Shown in pieces: positions 52,130 to 61,772 of a stretch of DNA of 64,000 nucleotides. Below the pieces are notes generated by a model. The model saw nothing but the letters and a program-made list of their open reading frames with translations. It did no database searches and had not been told where the DNA came from. A program made the translations under genes and the position numbers. The stretch's first letter is position 1. Each line of letters begins with the position of its first letter. This DNA is from JABDKJ01 sp964609215 (GTDB taxonomy: Bacteria; Bacteroidota; Bacteroidia; Flavobacteriales_D; JABDKJ01): contig CAZSQZ010000015.1 of NCBI GenBank assembly GCA_964609215.1, positions 1 through 64,000 on the forward strand, in the 5' to 3' direction.

Positions 52130-52768
52130 ATGGCCAGTCAAGAAAAAATTAATATAGCTTTAATAGATGATCATACCTTGTTTAGGAAGGGTATTCGCAC
52201 CATTTTATCTTCGGTAAAAAACTTTAACGTTGTATTGGATACAGAAAATCCAGATGAACTTTTTACTGCATTGGAGAACGATGATATACACATTATCATT
52301 GCGGATATTAAGTTACCCGAAATTTCAGGTTTTGATATCACCAAAAGAGTTTCCAAAGAATTTCCAAATGTTAAGGTTATTGCCCTATCTATGTTTAATG
52401 ATGAAACACCCATTATTCAAATGTTAAGAGCAGGAGCAAAGGGATATTTGGTTAAAGGATGTGAACCTTGGGAATTAAAAGAAGCGGTAAAAGCAGTTTA
52501 TGAAAAAGGCTATTATAATGGAGATGTAATGACCAGAACTTTAATGAATAGGGTAAGTTCTAAGGAAGATTTAATTCTGAAAGAATTAGAAGTTGAGTTT
52601 CTTAATTATTGTTGTACTGAATTGACTTATAAGGAAATTGCAGATGCAATGAAGGTTTCTCCCAGGACAGTTGATGGATATAGAGATAGACTATTCGAAA
52701 AGTTGAATGTAAAAAGCAGAACTGGACTTGTAGTTTATGCAATTAAAAATGGCATTTGCATTATTTAA
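52130..52768 (+). CDS. NarL/FixJ-type response regulator
   Basis: 212 residues from ATG 52130; the upstream ATG at 52070 would add 20 unrelated residues. Receiver domain with IDDH (residues 12-15), phospho-acceptor Asp59 in IIADIKLP and lysine in GYLVKG. C-terminal LuxR-type helix-turn-helix (LTYKEIADAMKVSPRTVDGY, about 164-183). It is phosphorylated by the kinase upstream. Short inverted repeats upstream of 50341 are possible binding sites. Stop codons overlap with the convergent deformylase gene by 4 bases. Confidence 0.93.
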   Translation: MASQEKINIALIDDHTLFRKGIRTILSSVKNFNVVLDTENPDELFTALENDDIHIIIADIKLPEISGFDITKRVSKEFPNVKVIALSMFNDETPIIQMLRAGAKGYLVKGCEPWELKEAVKAVYEKGYYNGDVMTRTLMNRVSSKEDLILKELEVEFLNYCCTELTYKEIADAMKVSPRTVDGYRDRLFEKLNVKSRTGLVVYAIKNGICII

Positions 52769-53376
52769 TCCTCCCTTCTATGTTCTTCTAAATGATCAAT
52801 ATAAAGTATGCCATTTAGATGGTCAATCTCGTGCTGAAAAATAACTGCAGTAAAATCTTCCACCATTTCCGTTTTGTGTTCACCATCTAAGCTATCGTAA
52901 TCTAACAGTATGGCGTAAGCCCTATTCTTTGTTGTATCTCTTCTTTCTGGAATAGACAAGCATCCTTCCAAACAAGGTTGTTTCAGCTTTGTATACTGAA
53001 GAATTTTGGGATTTAGATAAGTTTCAAAAGGAAAACCCTCCTTGTCAAATCTCTGAACACAAATGATATTTCTCAATATTCCAACTTGAGGAGCGGCAAT
53101 ACCAACCCCCATTGAAATACTGTCAATTACTGTTCGGTGTAATCTTTTTGCAAATAATTGTAAGGTTTTATCCTTCGGATCGGGAATAACATCAATGCTT
53201 TGAGTCCTCAACAGAATAGAGTCTCTTTTATCCGTAATCTTAAAGACACGCATTGGAGTTTCTTCAGTTCCAGAATGGATGAGATTAGATTGGTTTACAT
53301 CAAATGATAATGACTTGTCAAGGGTAAATCTGCTGCAAGCAACTAAAAAGACAAATAACCATATATAATTGACCAA
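52765..53376 (-). CDS. def: Peptide deformylase homolog with lipoprotein-type signal
   Basis: A 203-residue protein with all three deformylase motifs: GIAAPQ (92-97), EGCLS (137-141) and HEIDH (182-186), so metal binding should be intact. Unusually, it begins with a membrane-targeting lipoprotein signal (YIWLFVFLVACS, Cys14) from a TTG start. Ordinary deformylases remove formyl groups from nascent proteins in the cytoplasm; an exported copy would act on other formyl-peptides or have a changed role. Probably a paralog of the housekeeping enzyme. Confidence 0.85.
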   Translation of the reverse strand: MVNYIWLFVFLVACSRFTLDKSLSFDVNQSNLIHSGTEETPMRVFKITDKRDSILLRTQSIDVIPDPKDKTLQLFAKRLHRTVIDSISMGVGIAAPQVGILRNIICVQRFDKEGFPFETYLNPKILQYTKLKQPCLEGCLSIPERRDTTKNRAYAILLDYDSLDGEHKTEMVEDFTAVIFQHEIDHLNGILYIDHLEEHRRED

Positions 53377-53413
53377 CTTGATGATCCAAAATTAACAATC
53401 TCCTTGAAGCCAC

Positions 53414-55252
53414 TTAAATTTTGGCCAAATATTGTTCTAAGCTTTCTTCACTAGTTAAGCTCAGTTTCTTTCTCAATCTGTAACGTGCCTTTTTCACACC
53501 CATATCAGAAATATTAAGGATGGATGCTATTTCTTTAGAACCCAGATTCATACTTAACAGCGCAGATAACCTCAAATCACTTTTACCAACCTCAGGATGC
53601 TTAGAGCTTAAGCTCTTAAAAAAATCCTGTTTAGATTCCTTAAAAGCCATTAGAAATTGTTCCCAGTTCTGATTCATTTGTTCATCAAAGCGAATCTTGT
53701 TAGAAAGCACTTTCACTTCAGATTCATTTTCTTCCGTTTTTAGAGACTTTAGATCATTTTTCAATGAACTCAATAATTCATTTTTTTGAGCAAGGTGTAA
53801 AGCTTTTTCAGTAAGCTCTCTTTTCTTATGATCAAGCACTTCTTCAAGCCTACGATTCTCAGAATCTTTTAGCTCTATTGCGGTTTGATGCAATCTTTTA
53901 TCCTTCTTTCTTTTAATTGCAATAGAGTAAATAATAGCGATTGCCGCTAGTGTCAAGCCAACCAAGCTAAGGATTAGCCATTTTTTTCTGGAAGCATCAA
54001 GTAGAGCTTCAGATTCCAAATGTTGAATTTCCTGTTCTTTTTTCTTAGTCTCAAATTCCGTTTGCAATCGGTCTATTTCTGCAGTCTTCTTTATTCCGTA
54101 TATAGAATCTTGCATGATTTGATACTGTTCCAGAGATTTAATTGCCAGATCATTTTTCCCCATGGCCTTGTAAATAGAATATTCCGTTTTCCATGCTTGC
54201 CACTCTTTTTCTAACGAATGAGATTCTTGAGCATATTTTACTGCGTTTTTAATAGTATCTGCAGCAATTTGATAGTGCTTCAATCCCATATGAGATTTTG
54301 CTATTTCATTTAATATGTCACTAACCGCAATCAGATCTTTAGTTTGATAGGCTAGGGGATAAGCCTTTATCATATTATCCAGAGCAGAACTATATTTTTC
54401 CTCAATATTATCCAGTATTCCAATGTTAATGATGAAACTCATTTCAAGAGGTGGATAACCAATAGTTTTGGCAATGTCAAAACCCTCTTCATAAAGAGCT
54501 CTTGATCTTTCATAATCCTTAATGTCTTTATATAAAATCCCCAGGTTATTTAATTCAGTAGCACTGGACCAATCGCTTTTAATTTGCCTATAAATTCTTA
54601 ATGATTCTTCTGATAATTCAATGGCCTTTGGAAGATTTTTTTGCTTCTTGTGGACGATGGACATACCACTTAAACAGGAAGCATAATTGTTTTGATTATT
54701 GATTGCCTGACAATACTTGCACCCATTTAGAAATGCATTGATTGATTTCGAATGTTCATCAATGGCGGAAAGCGCTTGCGCAAATTTTAAATAAGAGAAA
54801 CAAAGTTGATTGGTATCCTTTAGTTCTTTCCAAAGATCAATTCCTTGAAGGTAATAGGATTTAGATTCTTCAATTTTATTTCTGTATCTATCAATTGAAG
54901 CCAAAGCAATTAATGTATGTCCCTCCTCTCTTTTATCATTTGTGCTTTTTGCTAGGTCATTTGCCTTGGAATACATTAAATGCGCATTGCCAAAGTCGCT
55001 TTGATGGATATAATATTCACCCATTCCTTGATTCCCATTGACGCTAGCCTTATAATGATTATGCTGCTTTCCAATTTCAATAAGTTCTTCGGATATAGTC
55101 TTGAAAGCGTTCGTTTGATTAACATCTAAATTCCATAGAGAGTCCACCAGATGGTCTACTCGGTTATTTATGTCCGATAAATCTTGTGCAGACCATGCCG
55201 AATTTAGGACAAAACAAAAGGTAAAAAGAGATGCTATTATATATGTGCGCAT
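53414..55252 (-). CDS. TPR-transmembrane-LuxR type regulator
   Basis: 612 residues from ATG 55252; the longer frame from 55285 would bury the signal peptide. Signal peptide (RTYIIASLFTFCFVLNSAWS), periplasmic TPR array over about 50-360 (TELNNLGILYKDIKDYERSR), membrane helix at about 405-425 (KKWLILSLVGLTLAAIAIIY), cytosolic coiled coil, and a C-terminal LuxR-like helix-turn-helix (LGSKEIASILNISDMGVKKA, about 575-595). This one-protein sensor layout is common in Bacteroidota. Ligand and targets unknown. It is divergent from the M12B peptidase gene, a possible target. Confidence 0.88.
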   Translation of the reverse strand: MRTYIIASLFTFCFVLNSAWSAQDLSDINNRVDHLVDSLWNLDVNQTNAFKTISEELIEIGKQHNHYKASVNGNQGMGEYYIHQSDFGNAHLMYSKANDLAKSTNDKREEGHTLIALASIDRYRNKIEESKSYYLQGIDLWKELKDTNQLCFSYLKFAQALSAIDEHSKSINAFLNGCKYCQAINNQNNYASCLSGMSIVHKKQKNLPKAIELSEESLRIYRQIKSDWSSATELNNLGILYKDIKDYERSRALYEEGFDIAKTIGYPPLEMSFIINIGILDNIEEKYSSALDNMIKAYPLAYQTKDLIAVSDILNEIAKSHMGLKHYQIAADTIKNAVKYAQESHSLEKEWQAWKTEYSIYKAMGKNDLAIKSLEQYQIMQDSIYGIKKTAEIDRLQTEFETKKKEQEIQHLESEALLDASRKKWLILSLVGLTLAAIAIIYSIAIKRKKDKRLHQTAIELKDSENRRLEEVLDHKKRELTEKALHLAQKNELLSSLKNDLKSLKTEENESEVKVLSNKIRFDEQMNQNWEQFLMAFKESKQDFFKSLSSKHPEVGKSDLRLSALLSMNLGSKEIASILNISDMGVKKARYRLRKKLSLTSEESLEQYLAKI

Positions 55253-55346
55253 ATGCAATAATAAATAAATATAGACGCATTTCATTCTTAATGCATATTT
55301 GATTTAAGCGTGAATAAGCTTATATTTATATAAGGAAAATTTACTT

Positions 55347-58300
55347 ATGAAACTCAAACTCACTTTACTGACCGCCTGTCTGTTCTGCACTTTTAGCTTT
55401 TTTGGTCAAATTAATTGGACATCTACTGATCAGACTAAGCGTAATGCAATTAATTATCCTTCTGATTATCAAGTTGTTCAAACTGAATTTGAATTACTAA
55501 AGAGCTATATGGAAACCGCTCCACATGAAGATGAAATCGATTTGAGAAATTCCAATTTTGTTCTCAATATACCGGTTGATGGGGCGGAGTTGGCATTTAA
55601 GATTGTCAAAACAGACGTGATGCATCCCAAATTAGCGGCCAAATTTCCAGAAATCGCTACCTATATAGGATCCGAAGTAAATGGTAATGGATACGCTCGT
55701 ATAGATTATACCAGCAAAGGATTTCACGCCTGGATAAAAAAGGATGGAGAAACATTTTTTATTGATCCTGCAGAGTCGGGAAATAAAGATGTCTATTTGG
55801 CGTATAGTCGAACAGCATTTTATAGTAATTATTCTGGTGAAAGTTTTTCGTGCTCAACAGAAGATATTATACAATCCATAGAACCAGAGGTAAAATCCAA
55901 AACCAAAGATTTAAACTATAGTCAGGGTGGAATGAAAGCTTCCGGTGACGAGTTAAGAACCTACAGGTTGGCATTGGCATGTACAGGGGAGTATGCTAAT
56001 TTTCATGGAGGAACGGTAAGCTCAGTTATGGATGAGTTTGTGGTTGCAATGAATAGGATAAATGGAATCTATGAAACAGAGGTTTCTATACGAATGGTTT
56101 TAGTTCCCAATAATGATCAATTGATTTTCTTGGATGGGAGCACGGATCCCTATACAAATAATAATGGAGGAACAATGTTAGGAGAAAACATTGCTACCTG
56201 TAATTCAGTTATTGGTTCAGCCAATTATGACGTTGGACATGTATTTTCTACTGGAGGAGGAGGAGTTGCCTTTTTAAATGCCCCGTGCGGGGGAAATAAA
56301 GCGGGTGGAGTTACAGGATTAGGATCTCCAGTTAATGATCCTTTCTATGTAGATTTTGCGTCTCACGAGTTTGGTCATCAATTTGGTGGGAGACATACAC
56401 AAAATAATTCCTGTCAAAGATCATCTTCAGCTGCCTATGAGCCAGGTTCTGCCTCAACTATAATGGGATATGCAGGAATATGTTCTCCAAACCTTCAGAG
56501 CAATAGCGATGATCATTTTCATGTTCATTCTTACGATGAAATAATAACATTCTCGCAAAGTGGAAATGGTAATACCTGCGCAACAGTTTCAACCACTGGA
56601 AATTCGGCACCTACGGTAAGCGTTCCTGCAAGTGGTTTTTCTATACCAAGAGGTACTCCATTTAAATTGGAAGGTTCTGCTATAGACCCAGATGGAGATG
56701 TGCTAATGTATAGGTGGGATGAACATGATTTGGGACCTGCAACAGCTTCTGGAGATAACACCTTAACCAATCCATCAGGTAATCAGCCTGTATTTCGGTC
56801 ATGGCCTGCTGCATCGGAACCTGTTCGTTATTGTCCGCAATTATCCGATTTGGTAAACGGAACTGCAACTATAGGTGAGCATCTACCCGATTACGAAAGA
56901 GAACTTTCATTTAGATTAGTAGCTCTAGATTTCCTTTCTGGTGGCGGTGGTGTAGAGTATGGAGAAGTTACTTTTCAAATGACAGATAATGCTGGACCGT
57001 TTCAGGTAAATTTTCCAAATGGAGGTGAATCGCTTAGTGGTGGAAACATGGAAACCGTTACTTGGGATGTTTCTAATTCCAATTTAGCTCCTGTTAATTG
57101 CGCTGAAGTAGACATTCTACTTTCTACAGATGGAGGGTTTACCTATCCTTTTACCCTGTCTTCAAATACAGCAAATGATGGAATTCACATGGTTGTATTG
57201 CCTAATATAGATGTTACTACTGCTCGAATTATGGTTAGGGCATCTGATAATATTTTCTTTGATATTTCGAATGAAGACTTTGAGATAAGCCAACAAGTAG
57301 TCAGCCTCTCTCTGGATGCAGGTGTAAACGAACTTAGTGCACCCAATGGACTATTTTCTTGTGGAGAGACAGTAAATGCTTCTTTTGAATTTATAAATCT
57401 TGGTTCTGATCCGATTAGTTCAATAGAATATGAATATCAAATAGGAACAGATGCTCCCGTAACAGATACGTGGACAGGAAATTTGTTTACCGCTCAGACA
57501 GCCCTTATATCCATTCCCGAGCTTACGTTCTCAGGAGAAGGCGCGCTTGATTTTAACTTAAATATCATAAATGTAAATGGATTAGGATTGGATGAAAATA
57601 GTTTGAACGATTCAGCAAGCTCTAGCTTCAACTATAGCATTGGAGATAATGAAATAGAGGTGGAGATATTAACAGATTGTTGGGGCAATGAAGTGACATG
57701 GGAATTGCGTAATGATGCAGATGATGTCATTGCAAGTGGAGGACCATATGCTAATCAACAAACGTTTACTTCATTAACCGAGTGCTTGCCTGATGGATGT
57801 TATACCTTTGAAATATTTGATTCTTTTGGAGATGGGCTAAGTGGAGCTAGTTTTGCGAGTTGTGGTGTAGATGGTAATTATACGGTCACCGATGGTTTTG
57901 GAAATATTTTAGCCCAAATGGGAGATCCTGATTATGGTAGTGGAATCTCTCATACTTTTTGCTTGCCTGTTGTAACGATTGTCGAGTCCAATTTTGAAAT
58001 GAGTGCAACGGAGATATGCCAAGGAGAAACAGTAGACTTTACAGATTTAAGTATTGGTGCAATTAATTCCTGGGAATGGACTTTTGATCAAGGAGATCCT
58101 GTCAGTTCAAGCGACCAAAACAGCAGTTCTACTTTTAATGATCCAGGAGTTTATGCCATTTCTTTGATTGTTAGTGATGGTCAAAACAGTGATACAAGTA
58201 TGCAATCAATAACAGTTTTGGCTACAAGCCCGTGGTATCTGGATAATGATGGTGATGGTTTTGGAGATATAAATGAAAGCTTATCCTCATGCGCTCAACC

Positions 58301-59402
58301 TTCGGGATACGTGGAAAATGCAGATGATTGTGATGACGACAATAATCAAGTGTTTCCAAATGCAACGGAGCTTTGTGATGGTATAGATAATAATTGTGAT
58401 GGTTTAGTAGACGAAGGTTTGTTGACTACCTATTATATAGATAATGACGGTGATGGTTATGGAGATGTAAATGAAAGTGTGGAGGCATGCACTGCTCCAA
58501 TTGGATTTGTGGAGAATAGTTTAGATTGTCATGATGGGAATATCGATATCAACCCAGATGCAGTAGAGATTTGCGATGGTTTAGATAATAATTGTGATGG
58601 ACAAATAGATGAAGGTCTATTAAATACCTATTATGTGGATAATGATAATGACGGCTTTGGAAACCCTAATCAGTCCGTTGTTGCTTGCTCTCTTCCACCT
58701 GGTTTTGTAGAGAATGCAGATGATTGTGATGATTCAAACAATACCGTCTATTTAGGTGCAGAGGAGATTTGTGGAGACGGAATAGATAATGATTGTGATG
58801 GTTTAATAGAAGAAGATTGTTCAGGTTGTTTCCCGGGGTCAGTTCCGGCACCATCAGGTTTACAAAATCAATTTGCACCGGGCGGTTATTTATTAAGTTG
58901 GGATCCTGTTCCTGGTTCCATTGCTTGTCAAATTAATGGAGGTGCAGTATCAGGGCCTCAAGTGAGTATTAATATTTTTCAGAATGAGCCCAGCCAGAGA
59001 TTTGTATCGTCCTCTATACTCAATCCAGGAACGACTTATCAATGGAGAATTAGATGCGCATGTCAGCTAAACCCTGATATTATTGCTGGTCCTTTTTCTG
59101 GTTATAACTTTTTTACTGTTCCTCAAAACCTTGCTTTGCAGGATTCTGAACTCAGAACCATTGGTAATGAATCCATAAAGGTTTATCCGAACCCGGCTAA
59201 AGATGAATTATTTATTGATGGCTTGGACGAGCAAGCTAATTATAGAATATATAATCAATTAGGAGAGTTGGTAAAACAAGATAATTATGAAAGCAATTCC
59301 AGAATACAATTAAATCTAAGCAATGGAATCTACTTTATTCATATTTCTTCTAGAAATGGAATGTTAATTAAGAATGAGAAATTCTTAATCAGTAATAACT
59401 AA
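55347..59402 (+). CDS. M12B-like (reprolysin) metallopeptidase with PKD, Ca-binding repeats and T9SS domain
   Basis: A 1351-residue secreted protease. Signal peptide (KLTLLTACLFCTFSFFGQ); propeptide to about 200; peptidase with HEFGHQFGGRH at 340-350 and the Met-turn TIMGYAG. Beta-sandwich domains follow, then a PKD domain (about 890-955: SFEWTFDQ-type turn), three 66-residue DNDGDGFGD/DDCDD repeats, and a fibronectin-like region. A type A T9SS domain ends the protein (KVYPNPAKDELFIDGLDEQA, about 1270-1351). It should be exported to the surface or medium. Likely role: extracellular protein breakdown. It converges with the GT2 gene, one base apart. Confidence 0.92.
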   Translation: MKLKLTLLTACLFCTFSFFGQINWTSTDQTKRNAINYPSDYQVVQTEFELLKSYMETAPHEDEIDLRNSNFVLNIPVDGAELAFKIVKTDVMHPKLAAKFPEIATYIGSEVNGNGYARIDYTSKGFHAWIKKDGETFFIDPAESGNKDVYLAYSRTAFYSNYSGESFSCSTEDIIQSIEPEVKSKTKDLNYSQGGMKASGDELRTYRLALACTGEYANFHGGTVSSVMDEFVVAMNRINGIYETEVSIRMVLVPNNDQLIFLDGSTDPYTNNNGGTMLGENIATCNSVIGSANYDVGHVFSTGGGGVAFLNAPCGGNKAGGVTGLGSPVNDPFYVDFASHEFGHQFGGRHTQNNSCQRSSSAAYEPGSASTIMGYAGICSPNLQSNSDDHFHVHSYDEIITFSQSGNGNTCATVSTTGNSAPTVSVPASGFSIPRGTPFKLEGSAIDPDGDVLMYRWDEHDLGPATASGDNTLTNPSGNQPVFRSWPAASEPVRYCPQLSDLVNGTATIGEHLPDYERELSFRLVALDFLSGGGGVEYGEVTFQMTDNAGPFQVNFPNGGESLSGGNMETVTWDVSNSNLAPVNCAEVDILLSTDGGFTYPFTLSSNTANDGIHMVVLPNIDVTTARIMVRASDNIFFDISNEDFEISQQVVSLSLDAGVNELSAPNGLFSCGETVNASFEFINLGSDPISSIEYEYQIGTDAPVTDTWTGNLFTAQTALISIPELTFSGEGALDFNLNIINVNGLGLDENSLNDSASSSFNYSIGDNEIEVEILTDCWGNEVTWELRNDADDVIASGGPYANQQTFTSLTECLPDGCYTFEIFDSFGDGLSGASFASCGVDGNYTVTDGFGNILAQMGDPDYGSGISHTFCLPVVTIVESNFEMSATEICQGETVDFTDLSIGAINSWEWTFDQGDPVSSSDQNSSSTFNDPGVYAISLIVSDGQNSDTSMQSITVLATSPWYLDNDGDGFGDINESLSSCAQPSGYVENADDCDDDNNQVFPNATELCDGIDNNCDGLVDEGLLTTYYIDNDGDGYGDVNESVEACTAPIGFVENSLDCHDGNIDINPDAVEICDGLDNNCDGQIDEGLLNTYYVDNDNDGFGNPNQSVVACSLPPGFVENADDCDDSNNTVYLGAEEICGDGIDNDCDGLIEEDCSGCFPGSVPAPSGLQNQFAPGGYLLSWDPVPGSIACQINGGAVSGPQVSINIFQNEPSQRFVSSSILNPGTTYQWRIRCACQLNPDIIAGPFSGYNFFTVPQNLALQDSELRTIGNESIKVYPNPAKDELFIDGLDEQANYRIYNQLGELVKQDNYESNSRIQLNLSNGIYFIHISSRNGMLIKNEKFLISNN
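58233..58826 (+). repeat. Three tandem 198-bp units (MopE/thrombospondin-3-like, Ca-binding)
   Basis: Units start at 58233, 58431 and 58629. Each encodes YYxDNDxDGFG, then PxGFVENAxDCDD, and CDGxDNNCDGxxDEG. Acidic Asp/Asn loops with paired Cys are typical of calcium-binding stalks. The units have diverged enough to be stable rather than recent. Confidence 0.85.
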
Positions 59403-59403
59403 T

Positions 59404-60462
59404 TTATCTGGAGGATTGAACACCTCCAGGTTTTTTCCCAAACAAAAGAAAAATAGCGCCCTTTATATATCCCCAACCATAGGAAAGGTGAATGGTGAGA
59501 AAGCTAAACGGAATTAGGGATAAGGCCTTAATATCCTTGTTTTCAGTAGAATATTTTACTGAGATTATTAACGAAATAAGGATGTACAAGGCCCAGGAGA
59601 ACAAAACAAGTGAAAGAAAGGGTTTAAAGAAAAAGGAAATTGCCAATCCTACTGCAGTACCAATAATCATAAGCGCGGGGAATAGTTGTCTAAGCGTACT
59701 CAACTGTCCAAGTTTTTTGTTTACCAGAGGTTTGAATAATCCATACTGATAAAACATTTTAGCCATGGTTCCAAAATTCGGGCGTGCAAAGTATTTTATT
59801 CTGATAGATGGAATTAGGAATATCTTACCGCCATTTTTTTTAAGCCTTGCATTTAGTTCATCGTCTTGATTCCTTGAAAGGTCTTCATCAAAAAGGCCAA
59901 TTTCATCGAAGACCTCTTTTTTATAACAACCAAATGGGACGGTATCTACAACACGAATATCCTTTTCTGCATATCTGTATTGTGCATTTCCAATTCCGAA
60001 AATATGACCATTGGTAAAAGCAATTGCTCTAGCGGTAGCCGTATCATCACCAGGGTGAATATCCCAAACACCTCCTACATTATCGGCATCTAAATCATAT
60101 AAGTGCTTACTTAGAGCAGAAATATAATTTGTAGGGTAAATACTATGCGCATCCATACGAATAATAATATCTCCCTTTGATTTTTTGATGGCCTTATTAA
60201 GCCCTTGAGGAACAAACTTTCTAGGGTTCAATATTAATTTAAGGTGGGAGTGTTCATTTACGTACTTCTTAATTATTTCCTCAGTATTATCAGTACTTAG
60301 GCCATCAATGAAGAAAACTTCCATTAAATCTTTGGGGTAATCTTGAGCGAGAATATTTTCGATTACAGCTGCTATGAAACCTTCCTCATTCCGACAAGGA
60401 ACCAAAACACTTATAAAGCGTTTATTTTGACTTGTTTCTTTCAATGTTCTTATCAAGTGCAA
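59404..60462 (-). CDS. GT2 glycosyltransferase with C-terminal membrane helices
   Basis: A 352-residue enzyme. GT2 start SVLVPCRNEEGFIAAVIENI, DGLSTDNTEEII, the DxD-type site RMDAHSIYPT (about 115), and NQDDELNARLKKNGG (about 195). Two to three hydrophobic helices lie at about 260-345. Resembles ExoA-like transferases that extend lipid-linked sugars at the inner membrane. It is divergent from the O-antigen ligase-like gene with a 62-base gap, and so belongs to the same polysaccharide locus. Confidence 0.87.
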   Translation of the reverse strand: MHLIRTLKETSQNKRFISVLVPCRNEEGFIAAVIENILAQDYPKDLMEVFFIDGLSTDNTEEIIKKYVNEHSHLKLILNPRKFVPQGLNKAIKKSKGDIIIRMDAHSIYPTNYISALSKHLYDLDADNVGGVWDIHPGDDTATARAIAFTNGHIFGIGNAQYRYAEKDIRVVDTVPFGCYKKEVFDEIGLFDEDLSRNQDDELNARLKKNGGKIFLIPSIRIKYFARPNFGTMAKMFYQYGLFKPLVNKKLGQLSTLRQLFPALMIIGTAVGLAISFFFKPFLSLVLFSWALYILISLIISVKYSTENKDIKALSLIPFSFLTIHLSYGWGYIKGAIFLLFGKKPGGVQSSR

Positions 60463-60524
60463 ATTAACAAATCATTGCTATTCAAATTTCTTAATCGTTT
60501 AAAGAATTATCTTTCCGTTTTGAA

Positions 60525-61772
60525 ATGAGCTTTTTCAAAGTAAAGGACATAAGTAATTTTCTTTTGATGTTGGTTTTTGCCTGCATTCCCTTTGGTGGCA
60601 AGTTTGCTCCATACATTAGCGGTCTTTGGGGTTTGTCATTATTAATAGTGAGTTTTATCAAACCCAAAGAGCTCAACTTTAAAAGGGATTTTGCTTTTTT
60701 GATAAAGCCATTCGATATTAAGTTCTTACTTGTTTTGTTTTGGTTAATCTATGCTATCAGCGGAATATGGGCTGAAGACAAAAGCCTTATTTCGTCTCGT
60801 TTGGAAATCAAACTTGTCTTTTTACTAGCCCCGTTCTTTTTTGCATTGGCTAAACTAAATGTAAAATGGATAAAAAGAATTTTACTTGCTTTCATTTTTG
60901 GAAATTTAGCTGCTGTGGCTCTTAACTTTGGGGATTCTCTAAACTCATATTTGAACAGTAAAAAGGTAAGTGAGTTCATAATGCAACAATTTTCAGAACT
61001 CGTTCATCCTAGTTATTGGGGTATGTATTTGGTTTTCTGTATAATGATATGTGGCTATTTCATTGTTTGGAAAAGCATAAAAGAAAAGAGGAATTTAGTT
61101 TTACTCTATGCACTAATGCTTGTTTTTTTCTTAAGCATTTGCATGGTTCAGTCTAAAAGTGCTTTGGTCGCGATATTCTTTATTCCTTTGGTTCTTATTT
61201 TTTGGATAGTCATTAAAAAAGGAAAGTGGAAGCAAGGTTTAAGTGCTTTAATAGTATTGTTATTTACTGTTGGCCTTTCCTTTTACCTGACTCCCAATTT
61301 ACAGTTGCGTTTTGCAAATGTGTACAATGGTATTACTCAAAAAACCATAGCAACCGATTCTAAGGAAAGTACCAATGCACGCTTAGCTGCTTGGAAAGCC
61401 TCATCTCAATTGATAAAAGAGAAACCGATTATGGGTTATGGTGTAGGGCAAGAGAAAAATAATCTGGTTATGAAGTATGTTAAAATGGATTATCAGAATG
61501 CTGCACAACAACAATTAGACTCGCATAGTCAGTTTTTATATTCATGGATTTCTGCTGGCCTATTAGGTTTATTCTCATTATTCTCGCTCTTTGTTGCTCT
61601 CATTTACCACGGTTACAAAAAGAAAAATGGCTTAATAATCTTGTTTTCATTTCTTGTGTTTTTTTCCTGTTTAACAGAGAGTATGTTTGAAGCCCAATCA
61701 GGGGTTCTATTTTTTGTTTTCTTTACATTATTATTAAGCTCTATGCCAGATGGACGAAAGCAAAGTGCATAA
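60525..61772 (+). CDS. O-antigen ligase/polymerase-like membrane protein
   Basis: A 415-residue protein with about ten hydrophobic helices and the Wzy_C-type loop: VHPSYWGMYLVFCIMIC (about 163-180), SKSALVAIFFIP (about 207), and RLAAWKASSQLIKEKPIMGY GVGQ-type segment (about 287-310) followed by LDSHSQFLYSWISAGLLGL. These proteins link or polymerise undecaprenyl-carried glycans on the periplasmic side. Its 3' end overlaps the aminotransferase gene by 23 bases. Confidence 0.85.
   Translation: MSFFKVKDISNFLLMLVFACIPFGGKFAPYISGLWGLSLLIVSFIKPKELNFKRDFAFLIKPFDIKFLLVLFWLIYAISGIWAEDKSLISSRLEIKLVFLLAPFFFALAKLNVKWIKRILLAFIFGNLAAVALNFGDSLNSYLNSKKVSEFIMQQFSELVHPSYWGMYLVFCIMICGYFIVWKSIKEKRNLVLLYALMLVFFLSICMVQSKSALVAIFFIPLVLIFWIVIKKGKWKQGLSALIVLLFTVGLSFYLTPNLQLRFANVYNGITQKTIATDSKESTNARLAAWKASSQLIKEKPIMGYGVGQEKNNLVMKYVKMDYQNAAQQQLDSHSQFLYSWISAGLLGLFSLFSLFVALIYHGYKKKNGLIILFSFLVFFSCLTESMFEAQSGVLFFVFFTLLLSSMPDGRKQSA

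Noticed and set aside
58233..58826. CRISPR-like or satellite array
   Set aside because: Three 198-bp units are coding, diverged and encode Ca-binding loops within a protease; no spacer structure.
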